64,000 nt of DNA from an uncultured bacterium (GTDB taxonomy: Bacteria > Actinomycetota > Actinomycetes > S36-B12 > CAIYMF01): the NCBI GenBank assembly GCA_903826575.1, contig CAIKEU010000104.1, forward strand, positions 1 through 64,000, given 5' to 3'. A program made the position numbers and the translations under genes. Below, in pieces: positions 1-9,138 of the stretch (position 1 is the stretch's first letter; the number at the start of each line of letters is the position of its first letter). The notes under the pieces are model-generated. The model saw only the letters and a program-made list of their open reading frames with translations. It ran no database searches and had not been told where the DNA came from.

Positions 1-1543
1 AGGATTGGTCGCGCAGCATGCGACGAAGAATCTTGCCCGAGGCTGACTTCGGTACAGCGTCGATGAAGTGAACTTCGCGAAGCTGCTTGTACGTCGCAAC
101 CTGTCCAGCCACGAATGAGGCGATGTCCTCTTCGGTTGCGTCGACATTGGGACGCAGCACTACAAAAGCGATTGGAAGCTCGCCGGCTTCTTCGTCGAGT
201 TTGCCAACGACGGCTGCGTCGGCCACTGCAGGATGTGTCAGCAGAAGCGCTTCGAGTTCGGCCGGGGCCACTTGGAACCCCTTGTACTTAATGAGTTCCT
301 TGAGACGATCGACGATCCAGACGTGGCCGTCATCGTCGATATGGGCGATGTCGCCGGTGTGCAGCCAACCGTCGGGATCGATGGTCGACTCGGTTGCCGC
401 ATGGTTGTTGAGGTAGCCAGCCATTACCTGTGGTCCGCGAACGCATAGTTCGCCGTCCTCATTGACATCGAGGTCTTTACCGGTGATCGGATCGACGATG
501 CGCGTTTCGGTGTTGGGCGCCGTGACGCCCACGGAACCGGCCTTGAACATGCCGGGCGGCGTCAAGTGCGAGACGGGTGATAACTCGGTCATCCCATAGC
601 CCTGCACGACCTCACAGTCGATTCGTGCACCTGCCTCGAGTGCGAGCTCTGCTGATAGTGGAGCCGCACCTGAAAACACTTGGCGCAGAGCGGAGAGATC
701 GTAGTTGGCAACCATGGGGTGTTTGGCCAGTGCAACGACGATGGGCGGCGCGACGAAGGATCGCGTGATGCCGTGAGTTTGATGGAGTTGCAGGAACTGT
801 TCGAGGTCGAAGCGAGGCATAGTGATGATCGTTGCCCCAGCGCGCAATCCGGTGTTCATCAACACCTGCATGCCGTAGATATGGAAGAACGGGAGTACGG
901 CGATGAACTTCTCGTCCTCGCGGATATCTCCGGCCGTTCCAACCTGGGCCACATTGGCGATGAGGTTGCCGTGGTTGAGCATGACGCCCTTGCTGATGCC
1001 AGTGGTTCCTGACGAATAAGGCAGGACAACGAGATCGTCTTTCGCAACTGCAACGTGTTCCGCGAGTGGTGCACCCATGAGCGCGGTTAACGAAGGCGCG
1101 TCGTCAGACTCGCCAATCACAAAGATCTCAGTCACGCCGGTGCCTTCCGCGGCGGTGCGTGCGGTTTCAAGGAACAGCGGAATCGTGATCAGCATGGTTG
1201 CACCGGCGTCGACCAACTGGTGGTGCACCTCGTTGGCCGTGTACGTGGGGTTAACGGTCGTGACAATGCCACCGGCCATCGCGACACCGTGGAAGATCAC
1301 GGCGAATTCAGGGATGTTGGGGGACATCAGCGCAACCGTTTCGCCCTTGCCGAAACCACGTGCGACAAGTCCACCCGCAAGTGATCGAGTTGCAGCAGCG
1401 AGGCCGGCGTAGGTGAGGACTCGTCCCGTTGGCCCGTCGATCAAAGCGGGTTTGTCGCCGAGTTCTTCGGCGCGGGCAAGGACGTACGTCGTCATCGGGA
1501 CATCGGGCAGATCAACGTCAGGCAGTGGGCTTGTGAAGATCAT
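1..1543 (-). CDS. acyl-CoA ligase (AMP-binding, 4-coumarate-CoA ligase-like), 3' end cut by window edge
   Basis: An ATP-dependent acid:CoA ligase of the ANL superfamily, which adenylates a carboxylic acid and transfers it to CoA. About 514 codons are visible. The adenylate-forming P-loop SSGTTGISKG lies near residue 177, and the C-terminal A10 motif GKILRR, with the catalytic lysine at codon 504, sits 10 codons from the window edge, so only the last few residues are missing. The ATG at 1543 has a good AAGGAG site upstream. The reading frame stays open to the edge. The exact acid substrate (fatty, aromatic) cannot be read from sequence. A 115-base gap separates it from the SIS gene upstream, so it may be co-transcribed with that operon. 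Confidence 0.9.
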   Translation of the reverse strand, partial: MIFTSPLPDVDLPDVPMTTYVLARAEELGDKPALIDGPTGRVLTYAGLAAATRSLAGGLVARGFGKGETVALMSPNIPEFAVIFHGVAMAGGIVTTVNPTYTANEVHHQLVDAGATMLITIPLFLETARTAAEGTGVTEIFVIGESDDAPSLTALMGAPLAEHVAVAKDDLVVLPYSSGTTGISKGVMLNHGNLIANVAQVGTAGDIREDEKFIAVLPFFHIYGMQVLMNTGLRAGATIITMPRFDLEQFLQLHQTHGITRSFVAPPIVVALAKHPMVANYDLSALRQVFSGAAPLSAELALEAGARIDCEVVQGYGMTELSPVSHLTPPGMFKAGSVGVTAPNTETRIVDPITGKDLDVNEDGELCVRGPQVMAGYLNNHAATESTIDPDGWLHTGDIAHIDDDGHVWIVDRLKELIKYKGFQVAPAELEALLLTHPAVADAAVVGKLDEEAGELPIAFVVLRPNVDATEEDIASFVAGQVATYKQLREVHFIDAVPKSASGKILRRMLRDQS

Positions 1544-1658
1544 CGATGACTCCTTGGGCGGTCTGTTCAGATGCTGATCAGAGTTTGCACCCTGCGGGCT
1601 TGATTGGCCTGCGGAATTGCGAATCTGATGTGGTTCGAGCGGCTTTGCGTGCGGACAG

Positions 1659-2618
1659 TTACGACTGCTGTTTGAGCCACTGGTCGGAGGCAAGTAGTTC
1701 ACCGATCAGTACCTCGGTCAGCAACGCCACGTCGTCGTTCTCATCGCCGGGGTAGCGGATGGTCAGGGTGGCACCAGGTACCTCGCCACCGATGGCGGCG
1801 ACGGTTGAATCTCGCTCGCCAACCCATCTCATGAGTTCGTCTTCCCACTTCGATCCGGCAAAGAGCAGCATTCGATAGTCGGTGGTCTTCGTGAGGTAGA
1901 CGTCAACATGTGACCAGTCGCCGGTCTCGCAGGCAACCGCGACTGAGCGTGGCCCTTCGCGAAGCATGAGTGCGCATTGAGCCGCGGACGAAAACCGGCG
2001 TGCGGGAGCGACGGTGTGGGTACCGTCGGGGCCGACGAGTCGCTCGGTGAGTTGTGGCAGCCAGTCGCACCACGTGCCGAGCAGGTGTTCACATGCGTCC
2101 GCTGAGGCGCGGACGAGCGCTGGTACGTCGCGTGTTGAGACGCCGAGGTGGACTTCTAACGCGAGCAGCATGGCCAACGTGTGCTGGAAGGAGCGGCTAG
2201 CAACCCCGCCCTCCTCCACCTGTGCGTACATGTCGACGACAACATCGACGCTTTCTGCGAGTTCGGATTCGGGCTTGTTCGTCAGCAGCACGACGGGGCA
2301 TGTGCCGAGATAGTGATTGACGGCAGCCTTCGTCTCTCGCGAACCGCCACCAGCAGAAATCGCGAGAACCACCGTGCCTGAGGTAACCGCGGGTAACAGG
2401 TCGGTACTTGCTAACTCTGCCATCGCATTGATGCCGGCTGCCTGCAGTCGCGCAGCCGCGACGGATGCGGCGTACTTGGATGAGCCCATTCCGAGAAGGA
2501 TGTAGCGATCGGCTGGCGGTAGCGCGGCCCACGGATTCGTCGTCTCGAGGATGCCTGCCAATGCCCGCATTGTTTCGGGCTTGCGAGTGAGGTCCTTGGC
2601 GAACAACACAGGATCCAC
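1659..2618 (-). CDS. SIS-domain protein (phosphosugar isomerase-like)
   Basis: A 319-residue protein with two SIS (sugar isomerase) folds like the C-terminal half of GlmS or AgaS-type amino-sugar isomerases. Visible signatures are LLGMGSSKYAA near residue 41, ISAGGGSRET near 88 and VVLLTNKPES near 110, the phosphosugar-binding loops. I chose the GTG at 2618 because it overlaps the kinase TAG by one base and has AAGGAG just upstream; the longer open frame runs into the kinase gene. Likely it isomerises or deaminates the phosphorylated (amino) sugar made by the neighbouring kinase. That role is inferred from coupling, not from specific residues. Confidence 0.8.
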   Translation of the reverse strand: MDPVLFAKDLTRKPETMRALAGILETTNPWAALPPADRYILLGMGSSKYAASVAAARLQAAGINAMAELASTDLLPAVTSGTVVLAISAGGGSRETKAAVNHYLGTCPVVLLTNKPESELAESVDVVVDMYAQVEEGGVASRSFQHTLAMLLALEVHLGVSTRDVPALVRASADACEHLLGTWCDWLPQLTERLVGPDGTHTVAPARRFSSAAQCALMLREGPRSVAVACETGDWSHVDVYLTKTTDYRMLLFAGSKWEDELMRWVGERDSTVAAIGGEVPGATLTIRYPGDENDDVALLTEVLIGELLASDQWLKQQS

Positions 2619-3946
2619 TACTGCTCCTTGGCGCCGGGGATGAGATCTTGCAGCGCGCCGTCGGGAACGTAGCGCCAAAGGGGTAAGTGCTCTAGTGCGT
2701 AGAGATACTCGCGCACTTCCTGCTGAAATCTAAACGGACGGACGAGACGTTCGTCGTAGATCTCTTTGTTGCGCATGCGCGCCAAGGTGTCGAAGTATTC
2801 GAAATCGAAAGCCGGGCCGGTGTTGCCGATCCACATCTTGATGAGTTCTGCGTCGATGCCGGGATTGTGGTGCAGCACGATTCGTCCGACGTGATCGAAT
2901 GCGGCGTGCATTCCAGCTACATCCAGGGCAGCCGGTTGATTCGATGCGCGCTCTCCGGCGGGCACCACTGGATTTCCTTCAAAGTCAGTGACGAGGTAGT
3001 GGTGTGGATCGCCAAATCGCAGAATCTGACCGACGTGAAAGTCACCGTGAATGCCGATGAGCGGGGTACCGATGGCCTCGTCGAAATCTCCATACGCGGA
3101 CATGATCTCCGGCACTCGGGCACGTAGTCGTTCGCCCTCTGGTCCGTCCAATTCTCGAGCCACTCGCTCAAGGTCGTTGGTGGCTCGTACCTTCCAGAGT
3201 GCTACCTGCTCGCTGGTTGCGTACTCGATACCGGCTGTGGCAAGGGCTATATGCATTCGCGCGGTGAGCATCCCGATGTGTTTGGCCGGTGCGAGGGCTG
3301 AATCCATGTCGAGTTCGCCGCGACCGAGCGCGGTCACGTCTGCGACTGCCCATTCCCAACCGTCCTGCGCCCCATCGATGAAGGTCGTGATGTCGGCGAT
3401 CAGCAGTGGTGATGAGTCAGGGGTTGCGCGCCACTGCAGCAGGCCCCAAATCTCTGGGCTTCCGAGAAACCCGGCTTCGGCTAGGGCGGTTAATCGGGGG
3501 ACGGCAGGATGGGTCACGTCATCGGTTATCGGCTGGCTCAACGTCCACTTCACCACGGCCTCATCACCCACGACGATTGATTCGTTCGTCTGGTCAACAC
3601 CGATCGCTCGCTCAGCGGTCGGCGCGCCGATTCGCCACGTGGTGAGCGAAAAGCCGTGGTCTGTAGCGGTGGCGGTTAGTGGTGTACCCAAGTGATGAAC
3701 GAGGGCCTGGGCCACGTCGTCCCCCGCGACGGCACGTCGAAACCCGTCAGCGGTGCGATGGATTGGCACAACCCAGTGAGCCCCCACACAATCGCTCACG
3801 AGCGCGATGATGCTCGATCTATCAAGATCGAGAGCGGTCACTAGGCGAAGTGGAAGCGCAGCCTCGACGGTTGCTCGTCGCTCACTCGTCGGCCCCAAAA
3901 TCGACGTCGACGATGACGCGATGAACTCATCGAGTGAAAGTGTCAC
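2618..3946 (-). CDS. maltokinase-fold sugar kinase (maltokinase or glucosamine kinase type)
   Basis: A 442-residue kinase of the aminoglycoside-phosphotransferase/maltokinase fold. The C-terminal lobe carries the catalytic loop IHGDFHVGQIL, the metal-binding VTDFEGNP motif and the downstream LDVAGM helix typical of actinobacterial maltokinases (Mak/Pep2) and of the maltokinase-like glucosamine kinases described in actinobacteria. No treS, glgE or glgB is adjacent, as would be expected for Mak in the GlgE pathway. Instead the gene is fused end to start with a SIS gene and follows a glycosyltransferase by 12 bases, which favours an amino-sugar substrate (inference). The start is a GTG with little Shine-Dalgarno sequence, consistent with translational coupling. 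Confidence 0.75.
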   Translation of the reverse strand: MTLSLDEFIASSSTSILGPTSERRATVEAALPLRLVTALDLDRSSIIALVSDCVGAHWVVPIHRTADGFRRAVAGDDVAQALVHHLGTPLTATATDHGFSLTTWRIGAPTAERAIGVDQTNESIVVGDEAVVKWTLSQPITDDVTHPAVPRLTALAEAGFLGSPEIWGLLQWRATPDSSPLLIADITTFIDGAQDGWEWAVADVTALGRGELDMDSALAPAKHIGMLTARMHIALATAGIEYATSEQVALWKVRATNDLERVARELDGPEGERLRARVPEIMSAYGDFDEAIGTPLIGIHGDFHVGQILRFGDPHHYLVTDFEGNPVVPAGERASNQPAALDVAGMHAAFDHVGRIVLHHNPGIDAELIKMWIGNTGPAFDFEYFDTLARMRNKEIYDERLVRPFRFQQEVREYLYALEHLPLWRYVPDGALQDLIPGAKEQ

Positions 3947-3958
3947 GTTGACGACGAT

Positions 3959-5284
3959 CTACTCGCCGTCAATAAATGCGACACCAACAGCCTCTATGAC
4001 ATCGGCACCCTTACGAAGACCATCGCGCGCGCGGACCCTCTCGCCAATCGCTGACATCTTCGCCTGCATTGCCACGTCGAGAACTGTCGCGAGGGCTGAG
4101 GTCATTTCTTCATCGGTGAAGTCATACGTGGCTAGACGGACTCCGAAGCCAATCTCATCCATCCGCTGGGCATTGTCGTACTGATCCCAGAACAGGGGCA
4201 GCAGAATCATTGGCTTACCAAAGTGCATGGCCTCAGTGGTGGTGTTGTTTCCACCGTGCGTGATGATCGCGTCGACGTGGGGAATCAGTGTTGTCTGTGG
4301 CAGGAACTCCGCACCAACCATGTTGTCGGCGAGTTCGTACTGATCGTGCTGCGGGCCCTTGCTGACGATGAAGCGATGCGGCGTCTTGCCGAGTACGTCA
4401 ATGAGTCGCTTCATGAGGTCAACATCTGCACTACCCAGCGAGCCCAGTGACAGGTAGATCAACGCCGATCCCTCGGGACGATCGGCGACGGCGGCCGGAA
4501 TCTCATACACTGCATCGGTTTCGCGGACACTGGAATCCATCCGATGCCAGGTTGCGTCGAGTGGACGCACGTTGAGGTAGTCGGCTTCTTCAGCGAAGAC
4601 GTACAGATTGGCGTGCTCTGAGGTGTGAATGAATTCAAGATCATCGAGGGCTGGTGCGCCCTGTGCCATCACCCATTCGTTAAACGCTGTCCACATCTCT
4701 CGATGGGTACGGTCGTACTCAGCTCGGAAGCTGTCCCACTCGCTACTGTCGTTTTGCGGTAAGCCCGAGAACGTGGGGGCCACTGCGTCACCTTTAACTT
4801 CCAACGGATTGCACGACACGATCCGCACGAACGGAACGCCGGCCATAAGTAGCGCTGGGAACGTCAGGACGTTGTCTTCCACGATCACGTCGGGCTTGAC
4901 GCGTTCGATGATCTGCTTGAGCTGTGGCTCGCAGAACATCGCGCCGTCGATGAGTGCCTGCCAGGTTGGCTTGATGAATGTCGTCAGCTGGTCGACGGTT
5001 GGCTTTCGGAATTCCGGAGCCGTCTCACGTATGAATTCCTTCCAGAATGCGCCTGCATCCTGCTCTTCACCGTCGTCGGTCGCTTCGGGGGCCGGTGCGA
5101 GATCGACAAGATCCTCTTCGAAGCCGAGGGCGCTGAGTTTGCCTTTCCATGATGCTTCGGCGGCGAACACGACGCGGTGACCGCGCTTACGTAAGACATC
5201 GCCAACTCCGACGCACTGATTCGTCGGACCGTATGCCGATTCCGGCATGAACAGGATCGTCAGTGGACGTGAGGGCGTCTTCAT
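3959..5284 (-). CDS. family 1 glycosyltransferase (UGT/MGT-like)
   Basis: A 441-residue GT-B glycosyltransferase. The N-terminus PLTILFMPESAYGPTNQ resembles the acceptor domain of macrolide/UDP-glucuronosyl transferases, IYLSLGSLG near residue 275 opens the donor domain, and the C-terminal signature HGGNNTTTEAM followed by PLFWDQYDNA is the nucleotide-sugar binding block of the GT1 family. It probably glycosylates a small molecule or lipid in the cytoplasm; donor and acceptor are unknown. It is the first gene of a three-gene operon with the sugar kinase and SIS protein, and diverges from an aldehyde dehydrogenase across a 180-base gap holding a perfect inverted repeat. Confidence 0.8.
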   Translation of the reverse strand: MKTPSRPLTILFMPESAYGPTNQCVGVGDVLRKRGHRVVFAAEASWKGKLSALGFEEDLVDLAPAPEATDDGEEQDAGAFWKEFIRETAPEFRKPTVDQLTTFIKPTWQALIDGAMFCEPQLKQIIERVKPDVIVEDNVLTFPALLMAGVPFVRIVSCNPLEVKGDAVAPTFSGLPQNDSSEWDSFRAEYDRTHREMWTAFNEWVMAQGAPALDDLEFIHTSEHANLYVFAEEADYLNVRPLDATWHRMDSSVRETDAVYEIPAAVADRPEGSALIYLSLGSLGSADVDLMKRLIDVLGKTPHRFIVSKGPQHDQYELADNMVGAEFLPQTTLIPHVDAIITHGGNNTTTEAMHFGKPMILLPLFWDQYDNAQRMDEIGFGVRLATYDFTDEEMTSALATVLDVAMQAKMSAIGERVRARDGLRKGADVIEAVGVAFIDGE

Positions 5285-5330
5285 TGGCGTTGACCTCGTC
5301 TATGTCGTGATGGGTGTGCAGTGGTCTAAA

Positions 5331-5356
5331 TCAGCGTTCTGTTGCACGAACGCTGA
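5331..5356. promoter_or_regulatory. inverted repeat in divergent promoter region (candidate operator)
   Basis: TCAGCGTTC and GAACGCTGA form a perfect 9+9 base inverted repeat with an 8-base spacer, lying between the divergent glycosyltransferase and aldehyde dehydrogenase starts. It has no T-run, so an operator for a dimeric repressor is more likely than a terminator. No regulator gene is adjacent. Confidence 0.45.
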
Positions 5357-5464
5357 AAGGGGAGAGTAGCAATCGAGATAGTAGTGATGAAACTGCCCGG
5401 AATCTTGGCATCGGGGTGATCTGCGATGACAGACTCACCTCGCATCCTCAACTCAGGAGATCAC

Positions 5465-6925
5465 GTGACCGCAGGTGTTCATATCGATGGTGAGACTCGG
5501 CCCGGTCGAGGAGCCGTTCGGCAGTTAGTTGATCCGGCTGATGCTGAGGTCGCCGCTGAGATCTCGCAGGCCTCTCAGGACGACACCGCGCAGGCGATCG
5601 CGTCGGCGAAAGCGGCGGCACCGGGCTGGGCGGCACTCACCCCGGGCGAGCGGTCACTCGCGCTGTTGCGTCTGGCCGACGCCATGGAATCGCATGCTGA
5701 CGAACTCACCGAGCTCGAGGTGCAGGATTCGGGTAAACCGTGGGCCACGTTTCGCGACGGTGAGCTGCCATTCGCGATCGATAATCTACGGTTCTTCGCT
5801 GGTTCGGCTCGTTCCCTCGACGGCACCGGGGCGGGTGTGCTGAGCACCGGCTACACGTCGATGCTGATTCGACGTCCGATTGGCGTGGTGGGCTCGATCG
5901 CGCCGTGGAATTTCCCGCTTGTCATGGCGATCTGGAAGATTGGCCCGGCACTTGGTGCAGGTAACACGGTTGTTCTCAAGCCCGCACCGTCGACGCCGCG
6001 GTCGTCACTTCGTCTCGCCGAGCTTGCGGTGGAGGCGGGGTTGCCAGCTGGCGTGTTCAATGTCGTGACCGGTGAGGGCGATATTGGTCAGGCGCTCGTG
6101 GAATCGCCGACCGTGGACATGGTGTCCGTCACCGGCTCAACGCGTACCGGTCAGGCGGTGATGGCTGCTGCAGCCAATCAAACGAAGCGGGTTCACCTAG
6201 AACTAGGTGGTAAAGCGCCAGCCATCGTTTTCCCGGATGCGGATCTAGATTCCATGGCACGTGCAGTGGCCCTCGGATCGACCTACAACTCGGGCCAAGA
6301 TTGCACGGCTGCTACGCGCGTGTATGTGGAGCGAAGCCGTTACGCAGACGTCGTAGATGCCTTAGCCGGGATGCTGTCGTCGATCCGCGTTGGTCATCCG
6401 CGCGGTGACGAAACCGACATCGGGCCACTGATTTCTACTGAACATCGCCACCGTGTCCACGGGTTCGTCACCCGCGCGGTCGAGGCAGGCGCCGAAGTCG
6501 TGACCGGAGGCAGTTCGCTTGACTTGCCGGGCGCCTACTATCGACCAACTCTGATCGCGGGGGCTCGTCAGGACAGTGAGATCGTTCAGGGCGAGGTCTT
6601 CGGGCCGGTGCTCGTCGTCGTGCCGTTTGACGATGAAGCCGATGCGATTCGCCTTGCCAACGACAGCCGCTACGGTCTTGCCTCCTCGGTCTGGACAAAC
6701 GATGTTGGACGAGCGTTACGCGTGTGCCATCAGCTCGAGGTCGGGGTCACCTGGGTGAACGACCACCTGCCGATCGCTTCTGAGGCACCGCATGGCGGAG
6801 TTAAAGGCAGCGGCTTTGGCAAAGACATGTCCCATGAAGCCATACTTGAGTACACCGTGACGAGGCATGTCATGATCAAACATGCGGCGCCCGTTGCGCC
6901 GTTGTCGTCGTTCCGTCCGTCGTAA
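5465..6925 (+). CDS. aldehyde dehydrogenase, gamma-aminobutyraldehyde dehydrogenase-like
   Basis: A 486-residue NAD(P)-dependent aldehyde dehydrogenase. Catalytic Glu246 lies in LELGGK and the nucleophile Cys280 in GQDCTAATRVY; the GQDCTAA context resembles 4-aminobutyraldehyde dehydrogenases (PatD/YdcW type), which turn 4-aminobutanal into GABA in putrescine breakdown. The GTG at 5465 is preceded by AGGAG at ideal spacing. An in-frame ATG at 5426 would add 13 residues but has no clear ribosome site. An ornithine aminotransferase follows after 20 bases, so the pair probably handles ornithine- or putrescine-derived aminoaldehydes. Betaine-aldehyde dehydrogenase is the main alternative. Confidence 0.82.
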   Translation: MTAGVHIDGETRPGRGAVRQLVDPADAEVAAEISQASQDDTAQAIASAKAAAPGWAALTPGERSLALLRLADAMESHADELTELEVQDSGKPWATFRDGELPFAIDNLRFFAGSARSLDGTGAGVLSTGYTSMLIRRPIGVVGSIAPWNFPLVMAIWKIGPALGAGNTVVLKPAPSTPRSSLRLAELAVEAGLPAGVFNVVTGEGDIGQALVESPTVDMVSVTGSTRTGQAVMAAAANQTKRVHLELGGKAPAIVFPDADLDSMARAVALGSTYNSGQDCTAATRVYVERSRYADVVDALAGMLSSIRVGHPRGDETDIGPLISTEHRHRVHGFVTRAVEAGAEVVTGGSSLDLPGAYYRPTLIAGARQDSEIVQGEVFGPVLVVVPFDDEADAIRLANDSRYGLASSVWTNDVGRALRVCHQLEVGVTWVNDHLPIASEAPHGGVKGSGFGKDMSHEAILEYTVTRHVMIKHAAPVAPLSSFRPS

Positions 6926-6945
6926 TATCGCCGTAAGAGGTCAGT

Positions 6946-8151
6946 GTGGACACCGAGAAATACATCTCTTTCGAGGAAGAGCACTGCGCCCATAATTACC
7001 ATCCCCTCCCGGTAGTTATCGCCTCAGCCGAGGATGTGTGGGTTACCGACGTTGAAGGACGCCGCTACCTCGACATGTTGTCTGCGTATTCGGCACTGAA
7101 CTTTGGTCACCGTCATCCGGTTTTGCTTGCTGCCCTCACTGAGCAGTTGAGCCGGGTAACGCTCACGAGTCGTGCCTTCCACAATGACCAGCTTGGCCGG
7201 TTCTGCGCGGAGCTTTCAGCCCTGGCTCGACACGAAGCTGTCCTACCGATGAACAGCGGTGCCGAGGGTGTTGAAACTGCGCTCAAAGTGGCTCGTAAAT
7301 GGGGTTACCAGGTCAAGGGTGTGAGCGAGGGTCGCGCTGAAATCATCGTGTGCGCCGGCAACTTTCACGGCCGCACGACGACGATCGTCTCCTTCTCGGA
7401 CGATCCTGAAGCCCGCAACGATTACGGCCCGTTCACGCCCGGATTCGTGACAGTGCCTTACGGTGACGCCGACGCACTTGCCAATGCGATCAGGCCGAAT
7501 ACGGTTGCCATTCTCGTGGAACCAATTCAAGGTGAAGCGGGCGTTGTGATTCCGCCGACGGGTTACTTGCAGGCAGTCCGTGCGCTGTGTTCTGCGAACA
7601 ATGTCCTGATGATTGCCGATGAGATTCAGGCTGGCCTGGGACGTGCGGGCGCGACCTTCGCCTGCGACCTTGTCGACGTGCAGCCCGATATTCGAATCCT
7701 CGGCAAAGCGCTTGGCGGTGGAATCCTGCCGGTGAGTGCCATTACGGCCAACTGGGACGTAATGGGCGTTATCAAGCCGGGTGAACATGGCAGTACCTTC
7801 GGCGGCAATCCGCTCGCCGCCGCTGTCGGCATTGCGGTGATTGGTCTACTCAATTCCGGGGAGCTTCAGGCCCGATCTCTCGCGCTGGGCGAGCACGTAT
7901 TAACCACGCTCCATGGCGCCGGAATGTCTGGGGTTAAAGAGGTTCGCGGTAGTGGCCTCTGGTGGGCGATTGAGCATGACGGCACCGGGCCAACGGGACG
8001 TGAGATCAGCAAGAAGTTGCTCGACCGAGGGATCCTAGCCAAGGACACGCACACGTGGACGATCCGCTTTGCCCCACCGCTGACGATCAGCGAACCCGAT
8101 CTCGATCAGGCGCTTGCGACGATCATCGATGTCGTGCGGAGTTTTTCCTAA
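6946..8151 (+). CDS. rocD: ornithine--oxo-acid transaminase
   Basis: A 401-residue class III PLP aminotransferase. The N-terminus (EEHCAHNYHPLPVV) and whole-length pattern match ornithine delta-aminotransferase, which makes glutamate-5-semialdehyde from ornithine and 2-oxoglutarate. The PLP lysine lies in RILGKALGGG; MNSGAEGVETA and DEIQAGLGR are conserved cofactor and substrate segments, and GSTFGGNPLA is the phosphate-binding loop. The GTG at 6946 follows AGAGG. It is downstream of and probably co-transcribed with the aminobutyraldehyde-type dehydrogenase. It converges on the CPBP protease gene with only 12 bases between stops. Confidence 0.9.
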   Translation: MDTEKYISFEEEHCAHNYHPLPVVIASAEDVWVTDVEGRRYLDMLSAYSALNFGHRHPVLLAALTEQLSRVTLTSRAFHNDQLGRFCAELSALARHEAVLPMNSGAEGVETALKVARKWGYQVKGVSEGRAEIIVCAGNFHGRTTTIVSFSDDPEARNDYGPFTPGFVTVPYGDADALANAIRPNTVAILVEPIQGEAGVVIPPTGYLQAVRALCSANNVLMIADEIQAGLGRAGATFACDLVDVQPDIRILGKALGGGILPVSAITANWDVMGVIKPGEHGSTFGGNPLAAAVGIAVIGLLNSGELQARSLALGEHVLTTLHGAGMSGVKEVRGSGLWWAIEHDGTGPTGREISKKLLDRGILAKDTHTWTIRFAPPLTISEPDLDQALATIIDVVRSFS

Positions 8152-8163
8152 CCGTCGTCCCGT

Positions 8164-9090
8164 TTACGGAAGCCAGCTCACCTTGCCGCCGAGTAGGTCG
8201 TAGCCCACAAAGGCGACTGCATCGATGATGAAGTGCGCGATTAAGAACGGCATAACACGTCCCCACCGTTTAAACAGGGTTCCAAAGATCAACCCCATCG
8301 CGATGTTGCCAATGAACCCGCCGAAGCCCTGATACAAGTGGTAGGCGCCGCGAAGCAGGGCACTTCCGCCCACGGATTGCCATGACTTCCAGCCGAGTTG
8401 TTCGGTGCGGTGAATGAAGTACGCGAGAACGATCACTTCTTCGAGGATCGCGTTGAATGCCGCCGATGCGAGCAGCAAGATGATCGTCCACCACGCATCT
8501 TTCGTCGTGACGGCCGCGATGCGTACGTTCATGCCGAGGTGGAATGCGATCAGGTAGAAAACCAAACCAGTTCCGCCGACGATGGCAGCAAGCGCGGCTC
8601 CGCGAACCAGATCGCGCTTCCAATCGGTGAAGTCCAGCCCAATGGCGGAAAGCCGTTCACCACCTCGACGAAGTAGATGAAGAACGAGCAGAACCGGAAT
8701 CAGTGCAAGGGCGATCCGGGCAGCTTGGAACATGATGTCGAGCCACGGGCGATCAGCGATGTACGTCGTGATCAAGGTGGTGGATTGTGAAGAAAGCTTT
8801 ACCCCGCGCGTCAAAGAGTCAATCAGTGAAAGCAGCGATCGGAGCCCAGATGCTGCAATCGACAACCACAGAACGATCCACATCTCAGCGCGCAGAGTTT
8901 TACGGCCGGGCAACGTGAACGGCGGGTCCTCGTCGGGAGCGCGCAGGGGCCCCGCGATGTCGCTGATCGCAGGCTCGGTCGCATCCATGTGACCATCTTC
9001 GCCTATGTCGAGGGTTTCGCGGTGCCCCAAGACCAATCCAGATTCATCGGGTTCGGCGGGAATGCGAGGGGTGGTCTGAAACGTTGCCAT
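8164..9090 (-). CDS. CPBP-family intramembrane metalloprotease (CAAX/bacteriocin-processing type)
   Basis: A 308-residue membrane protein with a roughly 90-residue soluble, acidic N-terminus followed by about seven hydrophobic segments. The CPBP signatures are visible as the EE pair in AILEEVIVLAYF, the RGAYHLYQG histidine motif and the C-terminal HFIIDAV motif. The usual arginine of the EExxxR motif is not at its expected position, so catalytic activity is not certain. Homologues process prenylated or secreted peptides, or give bacteriocin self-immunity; no such peptide gene is visible nearby. The ATG at 9090 has only weak ribosome-site support. Confidence 0.8.
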   Translation of the reverse strand: MATFQTTPRIPAEPDESGLVLGHRETLDIGEDGHMDATEPAISDIAGPLRAPDEDPPFTLPGRKTLRAEMWIVLWLSIAASGLRSLLSLIDSLTRGVKLSSQSTTLITTYIADRPWLDIMFQAARIALALIPVLLVLHLLRRGGERLSAIGLDFTDWKRDLVRGAALAAIVGGTGLVFYLIAFHLGMNVRIAAVTTKDAWWTIILLLASAAFNAILEEVIVLAYFIHRTEQLGWKSWQSVGGSALLRGAYHLYQGFGGFIGNIAMGLIFGTLFKRWGRVMPFLIAHFIIDAVAFVGYDLLGGKVSWLP

Positions 9091-9114
9091 GATGTACCCG
9101 ACGTGTTAGGTGTG

Positions 9115-9128
9115 CTCGGAGTTCCGAG
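9115..9128. promoter_or_regulatory. 14-base palindrome between divergent CPBP and PAC2 genes
   Basis: CTCGGA-GT-TCCGAG is a perfect palindrome in the 48-base gap between the divergent starts at 9090 and 9139. It sits 10 bases before the PAC2 start, so it could be an operator or a 5' hairpin. Function unknown. Confidence 0.3.
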
Positions 9129-9138
9129 ATAGAGGACA

